NCBI GenBank assembly: GCA_016780065.1
Contig: JADHML010000001.1
Coordinates: forward strand, 1 to 64,000
From: Flavobacteriaceae bacterium
GTDB lineage: Bacteria > Bacteroidota > Bacteroidia > Flavobacteriales > Flavobacteriaceae
Reading direction: 5' to 3'
DNA length: 64,000 nt
This document shows positions 1 through 8,008 of the stretch, piece after piece. The notes below the pieces were generated by a model that was not told the origin of the DNA, searched no databases, and saw only the letters and a list, made by a program, of their open reading frames with translations. The position numbers and the translations under genes are program-made. Within the stretch, counting starts at the first letter, position 1; the number at the start of each line of letters is the position of its first letter.

Positions 1-134
1 CTTATATCTTCCAAGATTTCAACTGCCCCTAAATCCACAATCACATAATGGAGCCCCAGCTTCTGAAGCTCTTCTTTAACCATCATTTTGCATCGCAAAC
101 TGACCATGTATTTGATAAATAGTTTTGTACTCAT
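1..134 (-). CDS. AraC-type helix-turn-helix regulator, N-terminal fragment
   Basis: Only the first 44 codons lie in the window; the gene runs off the left edge. The visible N-terminus begins MSTKLFIKYMVSLRCK and continues with KEELQKLGLHYVIVDLG. I recognise this as the start of a family of roughly 190-residue flavobacterial AraC-type regulators, whose C-terminal helix-turn-helix would lie outside the window. The start is the ATG at 134-132. A TAnnTTTG element on the same strand at 201-194 could drive it, giving a leader of about 50 nt. The assignment rests on family memory of the N-terminus alone because the DNA-binding domain is not visible. Confidence 0.65.
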   Translation of the reverse strand, partial: MSTKLFIKYMVSLRCKMMVKEELQKLGLHYVIVDLGAVEILEDI

Positions 135-193
135 TTTAAAATCGATGCTTAAATTTTAATAATTATATCACTTTGTCGATTGCATAGTTTGAA

Positions 194-201
194 CAAAGAT
201 A
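194..201 (-). promoter_or_regulatory. Candidate -7 element for the AraC-type gene
   Basis: On the minus strand the sequence is TATCTTTG, matching the Bacteroidetes -7 consensus TAnnTTTG. It lies about 60 nt upstream of the ATG at 134. I found no convincing TTG at the expected -33 distance, so this is a partial match. Confidence 0.4.
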
Positions 202-312
202 CCCAATGTATTCACTAATAAATAACTACCCCCACAAGCTTTGCATGGCGCAGAATTATGTCCACATCCTGCATAATAAAGTTCGATATTTGTCGGGGTC
301 CTTGTACAGTCG

Positions 313-345
313 AACCCGCAACATAGTTTGCGGGTTTTTTCTTTT
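313..345 (+). terminator. Intrinsic terminator with no visible upstream gene
   Basis: A perfect 9-bp stem, AACCCGCAA (313-321) with TTGCGGGTT (328-336), has a 6-nt loop and is followed by a T-rich tract to 345. The orientation is plus strand. The only gene to its left is transcribed leftward, so it may end an unannotated short RNA. Confidence 0.75.
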
Positions 346-380
346 CAAAAAGTTTCTAAAATTTTGTTTAAAAAAACAGA

Positions 381-414
381 GGTTTTGCTTCGAAAATAAT
401 TCAATTGGGTGTAC
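381..414 (+). repeat. Imperfect direct repeat, left copy
   Basis: The core TTCGAAAATA followed by TCAAT and a G/T-rich end ending in TAC recurs at 1775-1807 with a few substitutions and one indel. The two copies bracket the lipoprotein gene at 486-1721, and each is followed directly by a hairpin and a T-run. Confidence 0.5.
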
Positions 415-436
415 GATTATCCTCAAGAATAATTTA

Positions 437-468
437 TTGTTTTTGGGGATATTTTTTTGGTAGCTTTG
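437..468 (+). promoter_or_regulatory. Promoter for the lipoprotein gene at 486
   Basis: A TTG at 437-439 is followed after 21 nt by TAGCTTTG at 461-468, matching the Bacteroidetes TTG/TAnnTTTG architecture. It would start transcription around 475, giving a leader of about 10 nt before the ATG at 486. Confidence 0.6.
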
Positions 469-485
469 ACTATACCTAACGCTTA

Positions 486-1721
486 ATGAGAAAATTAATT
501 TTTTTATTTATTGCAGGACTTTTCTTAATTGTTTCATGTAACTCTAACATTAACGACAATGCGGACAATTTAAACATAGATTCTTGTGGTTTGGAATTAA
601 ATGAAAATGCACCTAAACCCTCATGGTTCAAAAGATATAATGGTAGCGGTGAGGAGTCTCACGGACATTTTATCATGAGTTGTATTGATGGAGGTTTTTT
701 GCAAGTAGGTGAAACAGGGTATATTCCAAGCTCAAAAATATTAGTCACAAAAACAGATAATGCTGGCGATTTATTATGGTCAAAAGAAATTGGTCAACTG
801 AAAAGTAATTTAGGTAATGCAGTAATTGAGTCTGATGACGCGTACCTTGTAGTTGGTGCATTAGACGAAAATAGCGCTATAATTAAACTTGAAAAATCCT
901 CAGGAGAAATTATCAGTTCAAAAACTTTTGATTTGGGTGGGGCAGATGCATTTGAGCATATTGTTGAATATCAAAATGAGCTTATAGCAGTAGGATACAA
1001 TAATGCCATTGATAGTCAAAACACTTTTTTTACAGAAGGTCAAGCTACAATATCCGTCTTGAGTGAAACAGGCAATTTAATACAAACAAAATCACTAAAT
1101 GAATATTTAGCACAAGCGTATCGAATTGAAGTTTACAACAATTATTTTTTTGTAAGCGGATTGAGTGATGAAGCTAATGATTATGTTCTTTTAAAAATGG
1201 ATACTTCATTAAATGTTATTTGGAGTAAAAGATATGGTGGGACACAAAGTGATCATAATTTCGGAATGGATATTGACCTAGATGGTAATATTTTCCTGAC
1301 AGGGCACACTCTTTCTGATACAGAAAATTGGGATACCTACACTATGAAAATTAATCTTGATGGCGGTAAAATTTGGGAATCTAAAGTGGGAAACCCAAGA
1401 GGATTTGACCCGAAATATATACACGACGAAACTTGGGATGTAAAAGGCACTAATGATGGAGGGTGTATTATTGTTGCTGGATCTGGAGATGAGTATGAAA
1501 ATTATAATGCGTATTGTGATTCAAATGGAACTTCTTCAAATCAATGGGTTGTATACTTAATCAAGTTTAGTGAAAGTGGTAAGGTTGAATGGCAAAATAT
1601 TTATTTCGATACTGAGGGAGGAGATTGGGCTGGTGAAGCAATAACATTAACTAATGAAAATGAAGCAGTTGTAGCAGTTGACAATGGATCATTCGGATTT
1701 TTAAAAATAAATTCATTTTAG
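486..1721 (+). CDS. Secreted lipoprotein with beta-propeller-like repeats
   Basis: The protein has 411 residues and starts with a lipoprotein signal ending in the lipobox LIVSC (Cys18), so it is probably anchored in an outer or inner membrane leaflet. The mature part contains recurring segments of the type GDLLWSKEIG, NVIWSKRYGGTQSDHN and DLDGNIFLTGHT. This pattern is seen in Bacteroidetes PQQ/bulb-lectin-like or delta-60 type propeller proteins. No catalytic motif is visible and the specific function is unknown. Codon choice is noticeably more AT-rich than in the neighbouring helicase gene. The gene is a single transcription unit between its own promoter (437-468) and a terminator (1815-1848), and is bracketed by an imperfect direct repeat. 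These features fit a recently acquired single-gene insert, but that is inference. Confidence 0.8.
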   Translation: MRKLIFLFIAGLFLIVSCNSNINDNADNLNIDSCGLELNENAPKPSWFKRYNGSGEESHGHFIMSCIDGGFLQVGETGYIPSSKILVTKTDNAGDLLWSKEIGQLKSNLGNAVIESDDAYLVVGALDENSAIIKLEKSSGEIISSKTFDLGGADAFEHIVEYQNELIAVGYNNAIDSQNTFFTEGQATISVLSETGNLIQTKSLNEYLAQAYRIEVYNNYFFVSGLSDEANDYVLLKMDTSLNVIWSKRYGGTQSDHNFGMDIDLDGNIFLTGHTLSDTENWDTYTMKINLDGGKIWESKVGNPRGFDPKYIHDETWDVKGTNDGGCIIVAGSGDEYENYNAYCDSNGTSSNQWVVYLIKFSESGKVEWQNIYFDTEGGDWAGEAITLTNENEAVVAVDNGSFGFLKINSF

Positions 1722-1774
1722 AAAGTTTATTTTTTAGTGTTTCTACAACATTTCATGCTTTTCAGTAAAACCAG

Positions 1775-1807
1775 CGATTGTTTCGAAAATAGCTCAATGG
1801 GGTTTAC
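1775..1807 (+). repeat. Imperfect direct repeat, right copy
   Basis: This is the partner of the repeat at 381-414, sharing TTCGAAAATA, CTCAAT/TTCAAT and a terminal TTAC/GTAC. It lies between the lipoprotein stop codon and the terminator at 1815-1848. Confidence 0.5.
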
Positions 1808-1814
1808 TCATTAG

Positions 1815-1848
1815 AACCTTCATTCTTATAAGATTGAAGGTTTTTTTT
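1815..1848 (+). terminator. Intrinsic terminator after the lipoprotein gene
   Basis: The arms AACCTTCA (1815-1822) and TGAAGGTT (1835-1842) enclose a further small palindrome, TCTTATAAGA, and are followed by eight T residues. It ends the transcript of the gene at 486-1721. Confidence 0.75.
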
Positions 1849-1945
1849 GGTCGTATGTTGAACCAAATGGGCAATCAGCTACTCTGTTGGTTTATAAAAC
1901 ATGATTACTTTATCATCAGATCATAGGTCTTCTAACAATTTAGGT

Positions 1946-1953
1946 TACATTTG
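1946..1953 (+). promoter_or_regulatory. -7 element of the DEAD-box helicase gene
   Basis: TACATTTG matches TAnnTTTG exactly and ends 9 nt before the ATG at 1963. The possible upstream TTG start at 1951 lies inside this element, which argues for the ATG at 1963 and a very short leader. No clear -33 TTG was found at the usual spacing. Confidence 0.55.
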
Positions 1954-1962
1954 CCACCTCTT

Positions 1963-3714
1963 ATGACAGACTTTTCTTCTTTGGGTATAAATCCCCATCT
2001 ACTACAGGCCATCAGTGCCTTGGGATTTCAATCTCCTACGGAAGTACAACAAAAAGCCATCCCTGTATTATTACAAAATCAAACGGATATCGTTGTATTG
2101 GCTCAGACGGGAACGGGCAAGACCGCTGCATTCGGCTTGCCGATGCTTCAACAAATAGATATGGGAAGCAAGGCAACCCAAGGCCTGATCATAGCTCCCA
2201 CTCGCGAGTTGTGTATTCAGATTAGTAAAGAGCTTACCAAATACGCCACTTCTATCAAAGGACTAAATATTGTACCTGTCTATGGAGGGGCCAGTATTCA
2301 AGATCAAGCAAAAAAAATCAAAAAAGGGGCGCAAGTATTGGTGGCCACACCGGGACGTATGCAAGACATGATTCGAAGAAAATATGTTAACATTTCATCG
2401 ATTGGTTTCTGTGTCCTAGATGAAGCAGACGAAATGCTGAATATGGGCTTTAAGGAAGATATCACCAACATACTTTCTTATACACCTAACGAAAAGCAAA
2501 CATGGCTATTCTCAGCTACCATGCCCAAAGAAGTTGCTCGAATTGCCAAAGAGTTTATGCACAAACCCATTGAGATAACCATTGGGACTAAAAACGCAGC
2601 TTCTACCAACATCAACCACGAATATTATTTGGTTGCAGGTCGTGAACGTTACAATGCACTCAAGAGACTTTCAGACACACAACCTGATATTTATTCTATT
2701 GTGTTTTGTCGTACCAAACGCGACACACAACGTGTTGCAGAAAAACTTATTGAAGACGGTTACAGCGCAGGTGCATTGCACGGAGATCTGAGCCAAAACC
2801 AACGTGATATGGTGATGAAGGCCTTTCGCGCCAAACAAATTCGAACCCTCGTAGCCACGGATGTAGCCGCTAGAGGAATTGATGTAGATAACATCTCACA
2901 TGTGATTCACTATCAGTTGCCTGACGAAATAGAAACTTATACACATAGAAGTGGTAGAACGGGACGCGCCAGCAGCATGGGGACCTCCATGATTATTCTT
3001 ACTAAAGGAGAGTTGGGAAAAATAAGAACCCTTGAACGCATTATAAATGCCAAAATATCAGCGCAACAAATCCCTGATGTTCAGGCCATACTGTCCAACC
3101 AACTAAGCCATTTTGCTGAAAAAATCAAAGCCACCAAAGTTGATGCGGACATTCAACCCTATTTAGCAGAGGCAAACAATGTTTTTGATGGTTTCTCAAA
3201 GGAAGAACTTGTAACAAAACTGATGTCCCTTGAGTTTAATAGGTTACACGCTTATTATCAAAAGCAATCAAGTAATATTTCGAAAGTAGAATCTGATAAG
3301 AAGCCCTCAAAAAAAAGTGTGGACGCCCGATATACCATCAATATTGGGAGTAGAGATGATTATAACTGGAAACACTTAAAATCATTTTTGGTGGATTTTT
3401 TGTCCCTACAAACAGATGATGTGTACCATGTCGATGTGATGGAAAACCATGCTTATTTTAATACGGCCATTGACAAAAAACAACATGTGTTAGCAGCATT
3501 TGATGGCCTTACACTAGATGATCGCTCTATCCATGTACGATTGACCGAAAAAAGGGGGCAGCACCTGCAAAAGGGTGATGGGTTTTCAAAAAATAAGAAC
3601 CGAAAATCTGACGGTTACAACAAACGTAGAAAAGACGATTCTTTCTTTGGTGGAAAGAAGAAAAGTAAAAAAACCAAAACCAAGTCTAGAAAGAAAAAAG
3701 GCTTTAAGTCTTAA
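1963..3714 (+). CDS. DEAD-box ATP-dependent RNA helicase with DbpA-type RNA-binding domain
   Basis: This cytoplasmic RNA helicase probably acts in cold adaptation, ribosome assembly or mRNA turnover, like DeaD/CsdA. The two RecA-like domains show all standard motifs in order: AQTGTGKTAAF (Walker A), PTRELCIQ, TPGR, DEAD, SAT, IVFCRTK, ARGIDVD and HRSGRTGR. After a linker, a ~75-residue DbpA-like RNA-binding domain spans about residues 450-530 (ARYTINIGSRDDYNWKHLKS onward). The protein ends in a Lys/Arg-rich tail, common in these helicases. I start it at the ATG at 1963 (583 residues) rather than the in-frame TTG at 1951, because that codon overlaps the -7 promoter element. The gene is monocistronic and converges on the TonB-dependent receptor gene. 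Confidence 0.95.
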   Translation: MTDFSSLGINPHLLQAISALGFQSPTEVQQKAIPVLLQNQTDIVVLAQTGTGKTAAFGLPMLQQIDMGSKATQGLIIAPTRELCIQISKELTKYATSIKGLNIVPVYGGASIQDQAKKIKKGAQVLVATPGRMQDMIRRKYVNISSIGFCVLDEADEMLNMGFKEDITNILSYTPNEKQTWLFSATMPKEVARIAKEFMHKPIEITIGTKNAASTNINHEYYLVAGRERYNALKRLSDTQPDIYSIVFCRTKRDTQRVAEKLIEDGYSAGALHGDLSQNQRDMVMKAFRAKQIRTLVATDVAARGIDVDNISHVIHYQLPDEIETYTHRSGRTGRASSMGTSMIILTKGELGKIRTLERIINAKISAQQIPDVQAILSNQLSHFAEKIKATKVDADIQPYLAEANNVFDGFSKEELVTKLMSLEFNRLHAYYQKQSSNISKVESDKKPSKKSVDARYTINIGSRDDYNWKHLKSFLVDFLSLQTDDVYHVDVMENHAYFNTAIDKKQHVLAAFDGLTLDDRSIHVRLTEKRGQHLQKGDGFSKNKNRKSDGYNKRRKDDSFFGGKKKSKKTKTKSRKKKGFKS

Positions 3715-3737
3715 CAAGCTGGTTCAAGCATCGTTTT

Positions 3738-5696
3738 TTAAAAAAAACACTCCAATTTTAAGGCAAAATTCCTCCCCGCTGCGGGTTCATAATATCGATT
3801 GCCAAACGCATTGATGCGAATATTGTCAAAATAGGAGGTATTTGTCAGGTTTTGAATATAAACACCCAGCGTGGCTTTTTGGTTTAGCAAAGAAAAATGC
3901 TGACTTACATTCAGATGCAAAAGCACATAGTCAGACACCTTTGTGTCATTGAGGTTGTCTGCATACAAATCGCCTTGATAGGAAGTCTGCAGCCCCACTT
4001 GCCAGCGTTTGTTGTCAAATTGCCAACTTAATTGTGCAGTGCTTTCTGCCACTCCAGGAATACGTAGTTCACGACCGTCATGATCAAAGCGATATGCCGC
4101 TTGGGTCATACTTCCTCGAATTTTTTGGTTTTTATCAATCGATAATACGCCTTCCAGCTCGAGTCCATAGCGCGTAGAGGCGCCTATGTTTCTGTAAAAA
4201 TTTTGCCCTGGAAATGTTTCCAGTTCATAGCGCACCAATTCATTTTGAGTACTAGAAAAGAACACAACCCCCTCCCACTGAAACCTTTTAGTTTTTTGTC
4301 TGAACCCGACATCGATTCCGATTGAACGGGATGGTTCTATTTCTGGATTAAAACCTGCGCCATAAGGGTTGGCAGAAAGTTCGCTTAAAGCGGGGGTTTC
4401 ATAGCCTGTCCCGAGCTTTGCAAACAAGGTATTGTCTTCGTCTAAGGACCAAGAAGCCCCTAAAGTTGGAGTCCAAACTGTGTAATCTTTTTGGGCTTGC
4501 TGATCACCATCTTCCAAAAACCGATCTTCCAATTCCAGTTTCTGTTGATCAAAACGCAATCCAATTTCTGTGCTCAATTTGCCCCATCTAAACACCAACA
4601 GTCCATAACCGCTACTTGCGCCAAAAGACTCTATTTGATCCATCCCTTGGGTGCCTCGAACCCCTGATAAGTTCTGAAATCGCTGTCGGTGGTCGTGTTG
4701 TTGTTGTAGATCAACACCTATCAACCATTTACCCTTACTTATTGCAGACTGGTATTCTATGTTTGCGCCATAAAATGTTCGGTTTAAGTCAACCATGCCA
4801 TTGTTTTCAAAGGGCAACCACCCTGAATAATCTCTCGGACTCCAGTGCAAATTGGTGTTAACGGTGCCTTTTTGAAATTTATATTTCGTGTTGATTCCTA
4901 CTTGTAATTGTTTAACCGATTCTTTAGCCCTAAAATCAACATTGCGTTGTCGGGCTTGTGCACGGTTTTGTTGCACTTCTTCTAAGGTCAGTGCTCCTGC
5001 ATCGTAAGCATAAGGACTGTCCATGTAGATCATGTTCCAAGTGGTTTCCAATTTGTCAGACCATAAACGTTTGTACTTTAAAAATCCTTGTCGATTATTG
5101 AAGCTGCTGTGGTCTCTAAACCCCTTTTTTGATGCGGTAGAAATCGAAGCAATTAGTTTATTTTTTTGTCTTTCATGCTGTGCGGTTGCAGCTACACTCC
5201 ACCATTGATAGCTACCATAATTTGCTGAAATTTTTCCTGAGCTACCGATATCGTCGCTAGTATGTAGGTGGATCACCCCACCAGATGCATTGCCGTATCG
5301 AGTGCCACTAAGCCCGCGCAATACAGACACACGTTTGAGCAGGTGTGTTGGAATGTGATCAATTTGGCTTTGCCCATCGGGGGTGGTCATCGGAATGCCG
5401 TCTAAATAGATATTAATACCTCGAATCCCAAAAGCTGCTCGTGCACCAAAACCTCGAATGGCAATTCGCTGATCTTGTGCCGCATTGTCTAAGTTGCTGA
5501 CTTGCAGTCCTGGTACACCAACAGACGATAAAGGGTTGTTGTCATTCGAAGACTCGCCAATAATTCTTATGCTCAAAGGCAAGGGTGACCGATCGTTTGA
5601 CAACATCGATGCTTTGACAACCACTTCACTTAATGTGAGCGTGTCTTGAGCCCCTAGTTTTGCTACCAACAGTAAGCATAACAAAAAACCTCGCAT
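3738..5696 (-). CDS. TonB-dependent outer-membrane receptor
   Basis: The protein has 652 residues with a short signal peptide ending near residue 16 (LGAQ). A TonB-box-like segment (DTLTLSEVVVKA) follows, then a plug domain with IAIRGFGARAAFGIRG, and a long beta-barrel ending in a terminal Phe (KLECFF), as outer-membrane barrels usually do. It lacks the N-terminal carboxypeptidase-regulatory-like domain of SusC-type receptors and has no SusD partner, so an iron-complex, siderophore or cofactor substrate is more likely than a glycan. The start is 9 nt downstream of the stop of the trehalose synthase/phosphatase gene, so the two are probably co-transcribed. The substrate cannot be told from sequence alone. 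Confidence 0.9.
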   Translation of the reverse strand: MRGFLLCLLLVAKLGAQDTLTLSEVVVKASMLSNDRSPLPLSIRIIGESSNDNNPLSSVGVPGLQVSNLDNAAQDQRIAIRGFGARAAFGIRGINIYLDGIPMTTPDGQSQIDHIPTHLLKRVSVLRGLSGTRYGNASGGVIHLHTSDDIGSSGKISANYGSYQWWSVAATAQHERQKNKLIASISTASKKGFRDHSSFNNRQGFLKYKRLWSDKLETTWNMIYMDSPYAYDAGALTLEEVQQNRAQARQRNVDFRAKESVKQLQVGINTKYKFQKGTVNTNLHWSPRDYSGWLPFENNGMVDLNRTFYGANIEYQSAISKGKWLIGVDLQQQHDHRQRFQNLSGVRGTQGMDQIESFGASSGYGLLVFRWGKLSTEIGLRFDQQKLELEDRFLEDGDQQAQKDYTVWTPTLGASWSLDEDNTLFAKLGTGYETPALSELSANPYGAGFNPEIEPSRSIGIDVGFRQKTKRFQWEGVVFFSSTQNELVRYELETFPGQNFYRNIGASTRYGLELEGVLSIDKNQKIRGSMTQAAYRFDHDGRELRIPGVAESTAQLSWQFDNKRWQVGLQTSYQGDLYADNLNDTKVSDYVLLHLNVSQHFSLLNQKATLGVYIQNLTNTSYFDNIRINAFGNRYYEPAAGRNFALKLECFF

Positions 5697-5705
5697 AAGA
5701 TAAAA

Positions 5706-7916
5706 TTAAATAGCTTCTGCCAAAGTTTTGAGTAGGGCAGCTACCTCGTCCGTATTTGACATGCAATAAGAAGCTTCGGTTTTTTGAAAACCAACTTTGA
5801 CGGTCCAGCTTTCAGGTGGTAATTCTATAAACATATCTTCGTCTGTCACATCATCACCGATAGCCATCACAAAGTCGGCAGGCCAATCAGCCAAAATTTG
5901 AGTAGCTGCGGCTCCTTTATTGGTTTTGTTGTGAAAGATTTCGATGACCTTGTTTCCGTCTAACATTTTGAGGTTGTCGCTGATGAGACTGTTGAGTAAA
6001 GTTTTCAGTTCTACAACCCTATTTTGTGCCAATTCAGGATCTGTTTTCCGATAGTGCCACGCCAATGCATGCTTTTTTTCTTCAATAAAAGTTCCTGGCG
6101 TGCGGTCTACAAAGGTTTGTAGTACAGGTCTAATGTGCTCCATCCAATCGTTGCGCAACTGATCACTCCCTGACCATTCACCGTCAGAAGTTCGCATAAA
6201 CATACCATGCTCAGCAACCAACACGAATGGGAAGTTTCGAAACCAAGTTCCCAACGTATCACGATCTCTACCGCTGATGATCACCAATTGGGTGTTGGGC
6301 ATACTTTGGATTTTTTCAAGAGCATTGAGCACTTCATCTTTGGGTGTAGCCATTTCGGGGTTGTCATGAAAAGGAGACAACGTGCCATCATAATCTAAAA
6401 ACACCAATCGTTTTTTGGCCTTTTCGAACTGAGAAGTCATTTCTTCCAAGGTTGCTTCACCAATTTTTTTGGCGGTATGGGGTTCTCGTTGATCGTAAGC
6501 CTTTAACAGTGCTTGCATAAAACTCTCTGCCCAACGAGTTACGCTATATCTTCTAATACGTTGTTGTAAACTTTTGTTTCTCGACACTTGTTCTCCAACA
6601 GGCATTTCCAAAGCTGTTTGTAAAGCATCTGCAAGCGCTTCAGTGTCGCTGGGGTTTACCAGCAAGGCTTTGTTGAGTTCTTTGGCTGCTCCGGCCATTT
6701 CGCTCAAAATCAGCACACCACTTTGATCCGTTCTTGTAGCAACATACTCTTTTGCCACCAAATTCATACCATCCCGTACAGGCGTAATCATTGCAACATC
6801 TGAGGAGGTATATAGATCAATGAGATTGTCAAATGGGAGTGAGCGATAAAAATACCAAATAGGGGTCCAACTGACCGTAGCAAACTTCCCATTGATGCGA
6901 CCGACCAGTTCGTCTGTTTCTTTTTTGAGCAGTTTGTACTGAGGAACATTGGATCGTGAAGGAACCGCAAGCATGACGAGTCGCACCTTTTCTTTATACT
7001 GAGGATATTTGTTCAAAAAAAACTCAAAAGCTTTGATCCGACCTGCAATTCCTTTGGTGTAGTCCAAACGATCTATCGCCAAAATAAGCTTGCTGTCTTT
7101 GTTAGACATTAAATGTGAGTCTAATCGTTTCTGAAGTTCTGACTTTTCAGAATCCTTTTGTTGAGCATGTGCCAGCGCTGCTTGATAAAATTTATCATAA
7201 TCTATCCCCATCGGGAAAGAATCTACTCGTGTGATGCGACCTTCATGATATACCTCATTGTATTTTACTTCATGTCGCAATAACCTCTTTACTGAGCTCA
7301 AAAAATGTCTCTCATAGTCATAAGTATGTACACCGACTAAATCAGCTCCTAACATTCCTGAAAGCAATTCTTCACGCCAAGGATAAACCCTGAAAATTTC
7401 AAAAGATGGGAAAGGGATGTGCAGAAAAAACCCAATACAAGCATTGGGAATGGCTTTTCGGAGCAACGCAGGAAGCAGGAGCAATTGATAATCGTGTATC
7501 CAAATCACATCTCCATCTTGGTAATGATTCAAAACTACCTCAGCAAATTTTTCATTGGCTTGTTTGTACACCAGCCAGTCGTCTTTATCGAATTGGCAGA
7601 ATTCCAAAAAATAATGGAACAAAGGCCAAATGGATTTGTTCGAATGGCCCAAATAAAAATTTTCTACCTCATGTTCAGTAAGCGGCACCATAGAGCATCC
7701 AGCTTTTTGGATGGCTTCTTCAATGGCAGGTCGAAGGCTTTCAGAAATAGACTCATCGGTTAAGCCAGACCAACCCACCCAAAGGCTCTCTCCGTCTTGA
7801 TGCACAGACTTCATTCCCGTAGCAAGCCCGCCTACACTTGGGCTTGTTTTTGGGGTGTTGTTGTGTACTTCAATTTGAAGGGGCAAGCGGTTCGAAACAA
7901 TAATATTTTTGCCCAT
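5706..7916 (-). CDS. otsA-otsB: Fused trehalose-6-phosphate synthase / trehalose-6-phosphate phosphatase
   Basis: This 736-residue bifunctional enzyme makes trehalose from UDP- (or ADP-) glucose and glucose-6-phosphate. Residues 1 to about 470 form the GT20 synthase half, with SNRLP, GWSG, IWIHDYQLLLLPALLRK, DRLDYTKGI and DGMNLVAKEYV. Residues about 490-736 form a HAD-family phosphatase, with LVFLDYDGTLSP (nucleophile Asp), VISGRD and GDDVTDEDMF. The product is a compatible solute, so a role in osmotic, desiccation or cold stress is likely. The gene is divergent from the GH15 gene (92 bp apart) and followed by the TonB-dependent receptor at 9 nt. The fused architecture is common in Bacteroidetes. 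Confidence 0.95.
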   Translation of the reverse strand: MGKNIIVSNRLPLQIEVHNNTPKTSPSVGGLATGMKSVHQDGESLWVGWSGLTDESISESLRPAIEEAIQKAGCSMVPLTEHEVENFYLGHSNKSIWPLFHYFLEFCQFDKDDWLVYKQANEKFAEVVLNHYQDGDVIWIHDYQLLLLPALLRKAIPNACIGFFLHIPFPSFEIFRVYPWREELLSGMLGADLVGVHTYDYERHFLSSVKRLLRHEVKYNEVYHEGRITRVDSFPMGIDYDKFYQAALAHAQQKDSEKSELQKRLDSHLMSNKDSKLILAIDRLDYTKGIAGRIKAFEFFLNKYPQYKEKVRLVMLAVPSRSNVPQYKLLKKETDELVGRINGKFATVSWTPIWYFYRSLPFDNLIDLYTSSDVAMITPVRDGMNLVAKEYVATRTDQSGVLILSEMAGAAKELNKALLVNPSDTEALADALQTALEMPVGEQVSRNKSLQQRIRRYSVTRWAESFMQALLKAYDQREPHTAKKIGEATLEEMTSQFEKAKKRLVFLDYDGTLSPFHDNPEMATPKDEVLNALEKIQSMPNTQLVIISGRDRDTLGTWFRNFPFVLVAEHGMFMRTSDGEWSGSDQLRNDWMEHIRPVLQTFVDRTPGTFIEEKKHALAWHYRKTDPELAQNRVVELKTLLNSLISDNLKMLDGNKVIEIFHNKTNKGAAATQILADWPADFVMAIGDDVTDEDMFIELPPESWTVKVGFQKTEASYCMSNTDEVAALLKTLAEAI

Positions 7917-8008
7917 AAAATAATTTTCGAATTTGTAGTAGTATAGTTGAAAATGCTTATCTAACTTTACAAAACGAAAAATTTTGGAAACAAATTTAAA
8001 CTTTTTAA
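7917..8008. promoter_or_regulatory. Divergent promoter region between otsAB and the GH15 gene
   Basis: This 92-bp spacer separates two divergent trehalose-related genes and must hold at least one promoter. A near-consensus TAACTTTA lies on the plus strand at 7962-7969. TAAATTTG on the minus strand at 7991-7998 fits TAnnTTTG for otsAB. Neither has a clear -33 element, so the exact promoters are uncertain. Confidence 0.35.

Larger units (their letters stand above)
135..485. other. Gene-poor intergenic region
   Basis: This stretch has no convincing coding sequence. An 85-codon open frame at 206-463 runs through the hairpins and has no recognisable protein features. The region holds a candidate minus-strand -7 element (194-201), a strong plus-strand intrinsic terminator (313-345), one arm of an imperfect direct repeat (381-414), a second wobble-paired hairpin (about 419-452) and a plus-strand promoter (437-468) for the lipoprotein gene that follows. 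What the terminator at 313-345 ends is unknown, because no plus-strand gene precedes it within the window. Confidence 0.6.

Noticed and set aside
206-463. 85-codon open frame in the left intergenic region
   Set aside because: It runs through two hairpins, a terminator and a promoter, has no signal or domain features, and its composition follows the non-coding AT-rich background.
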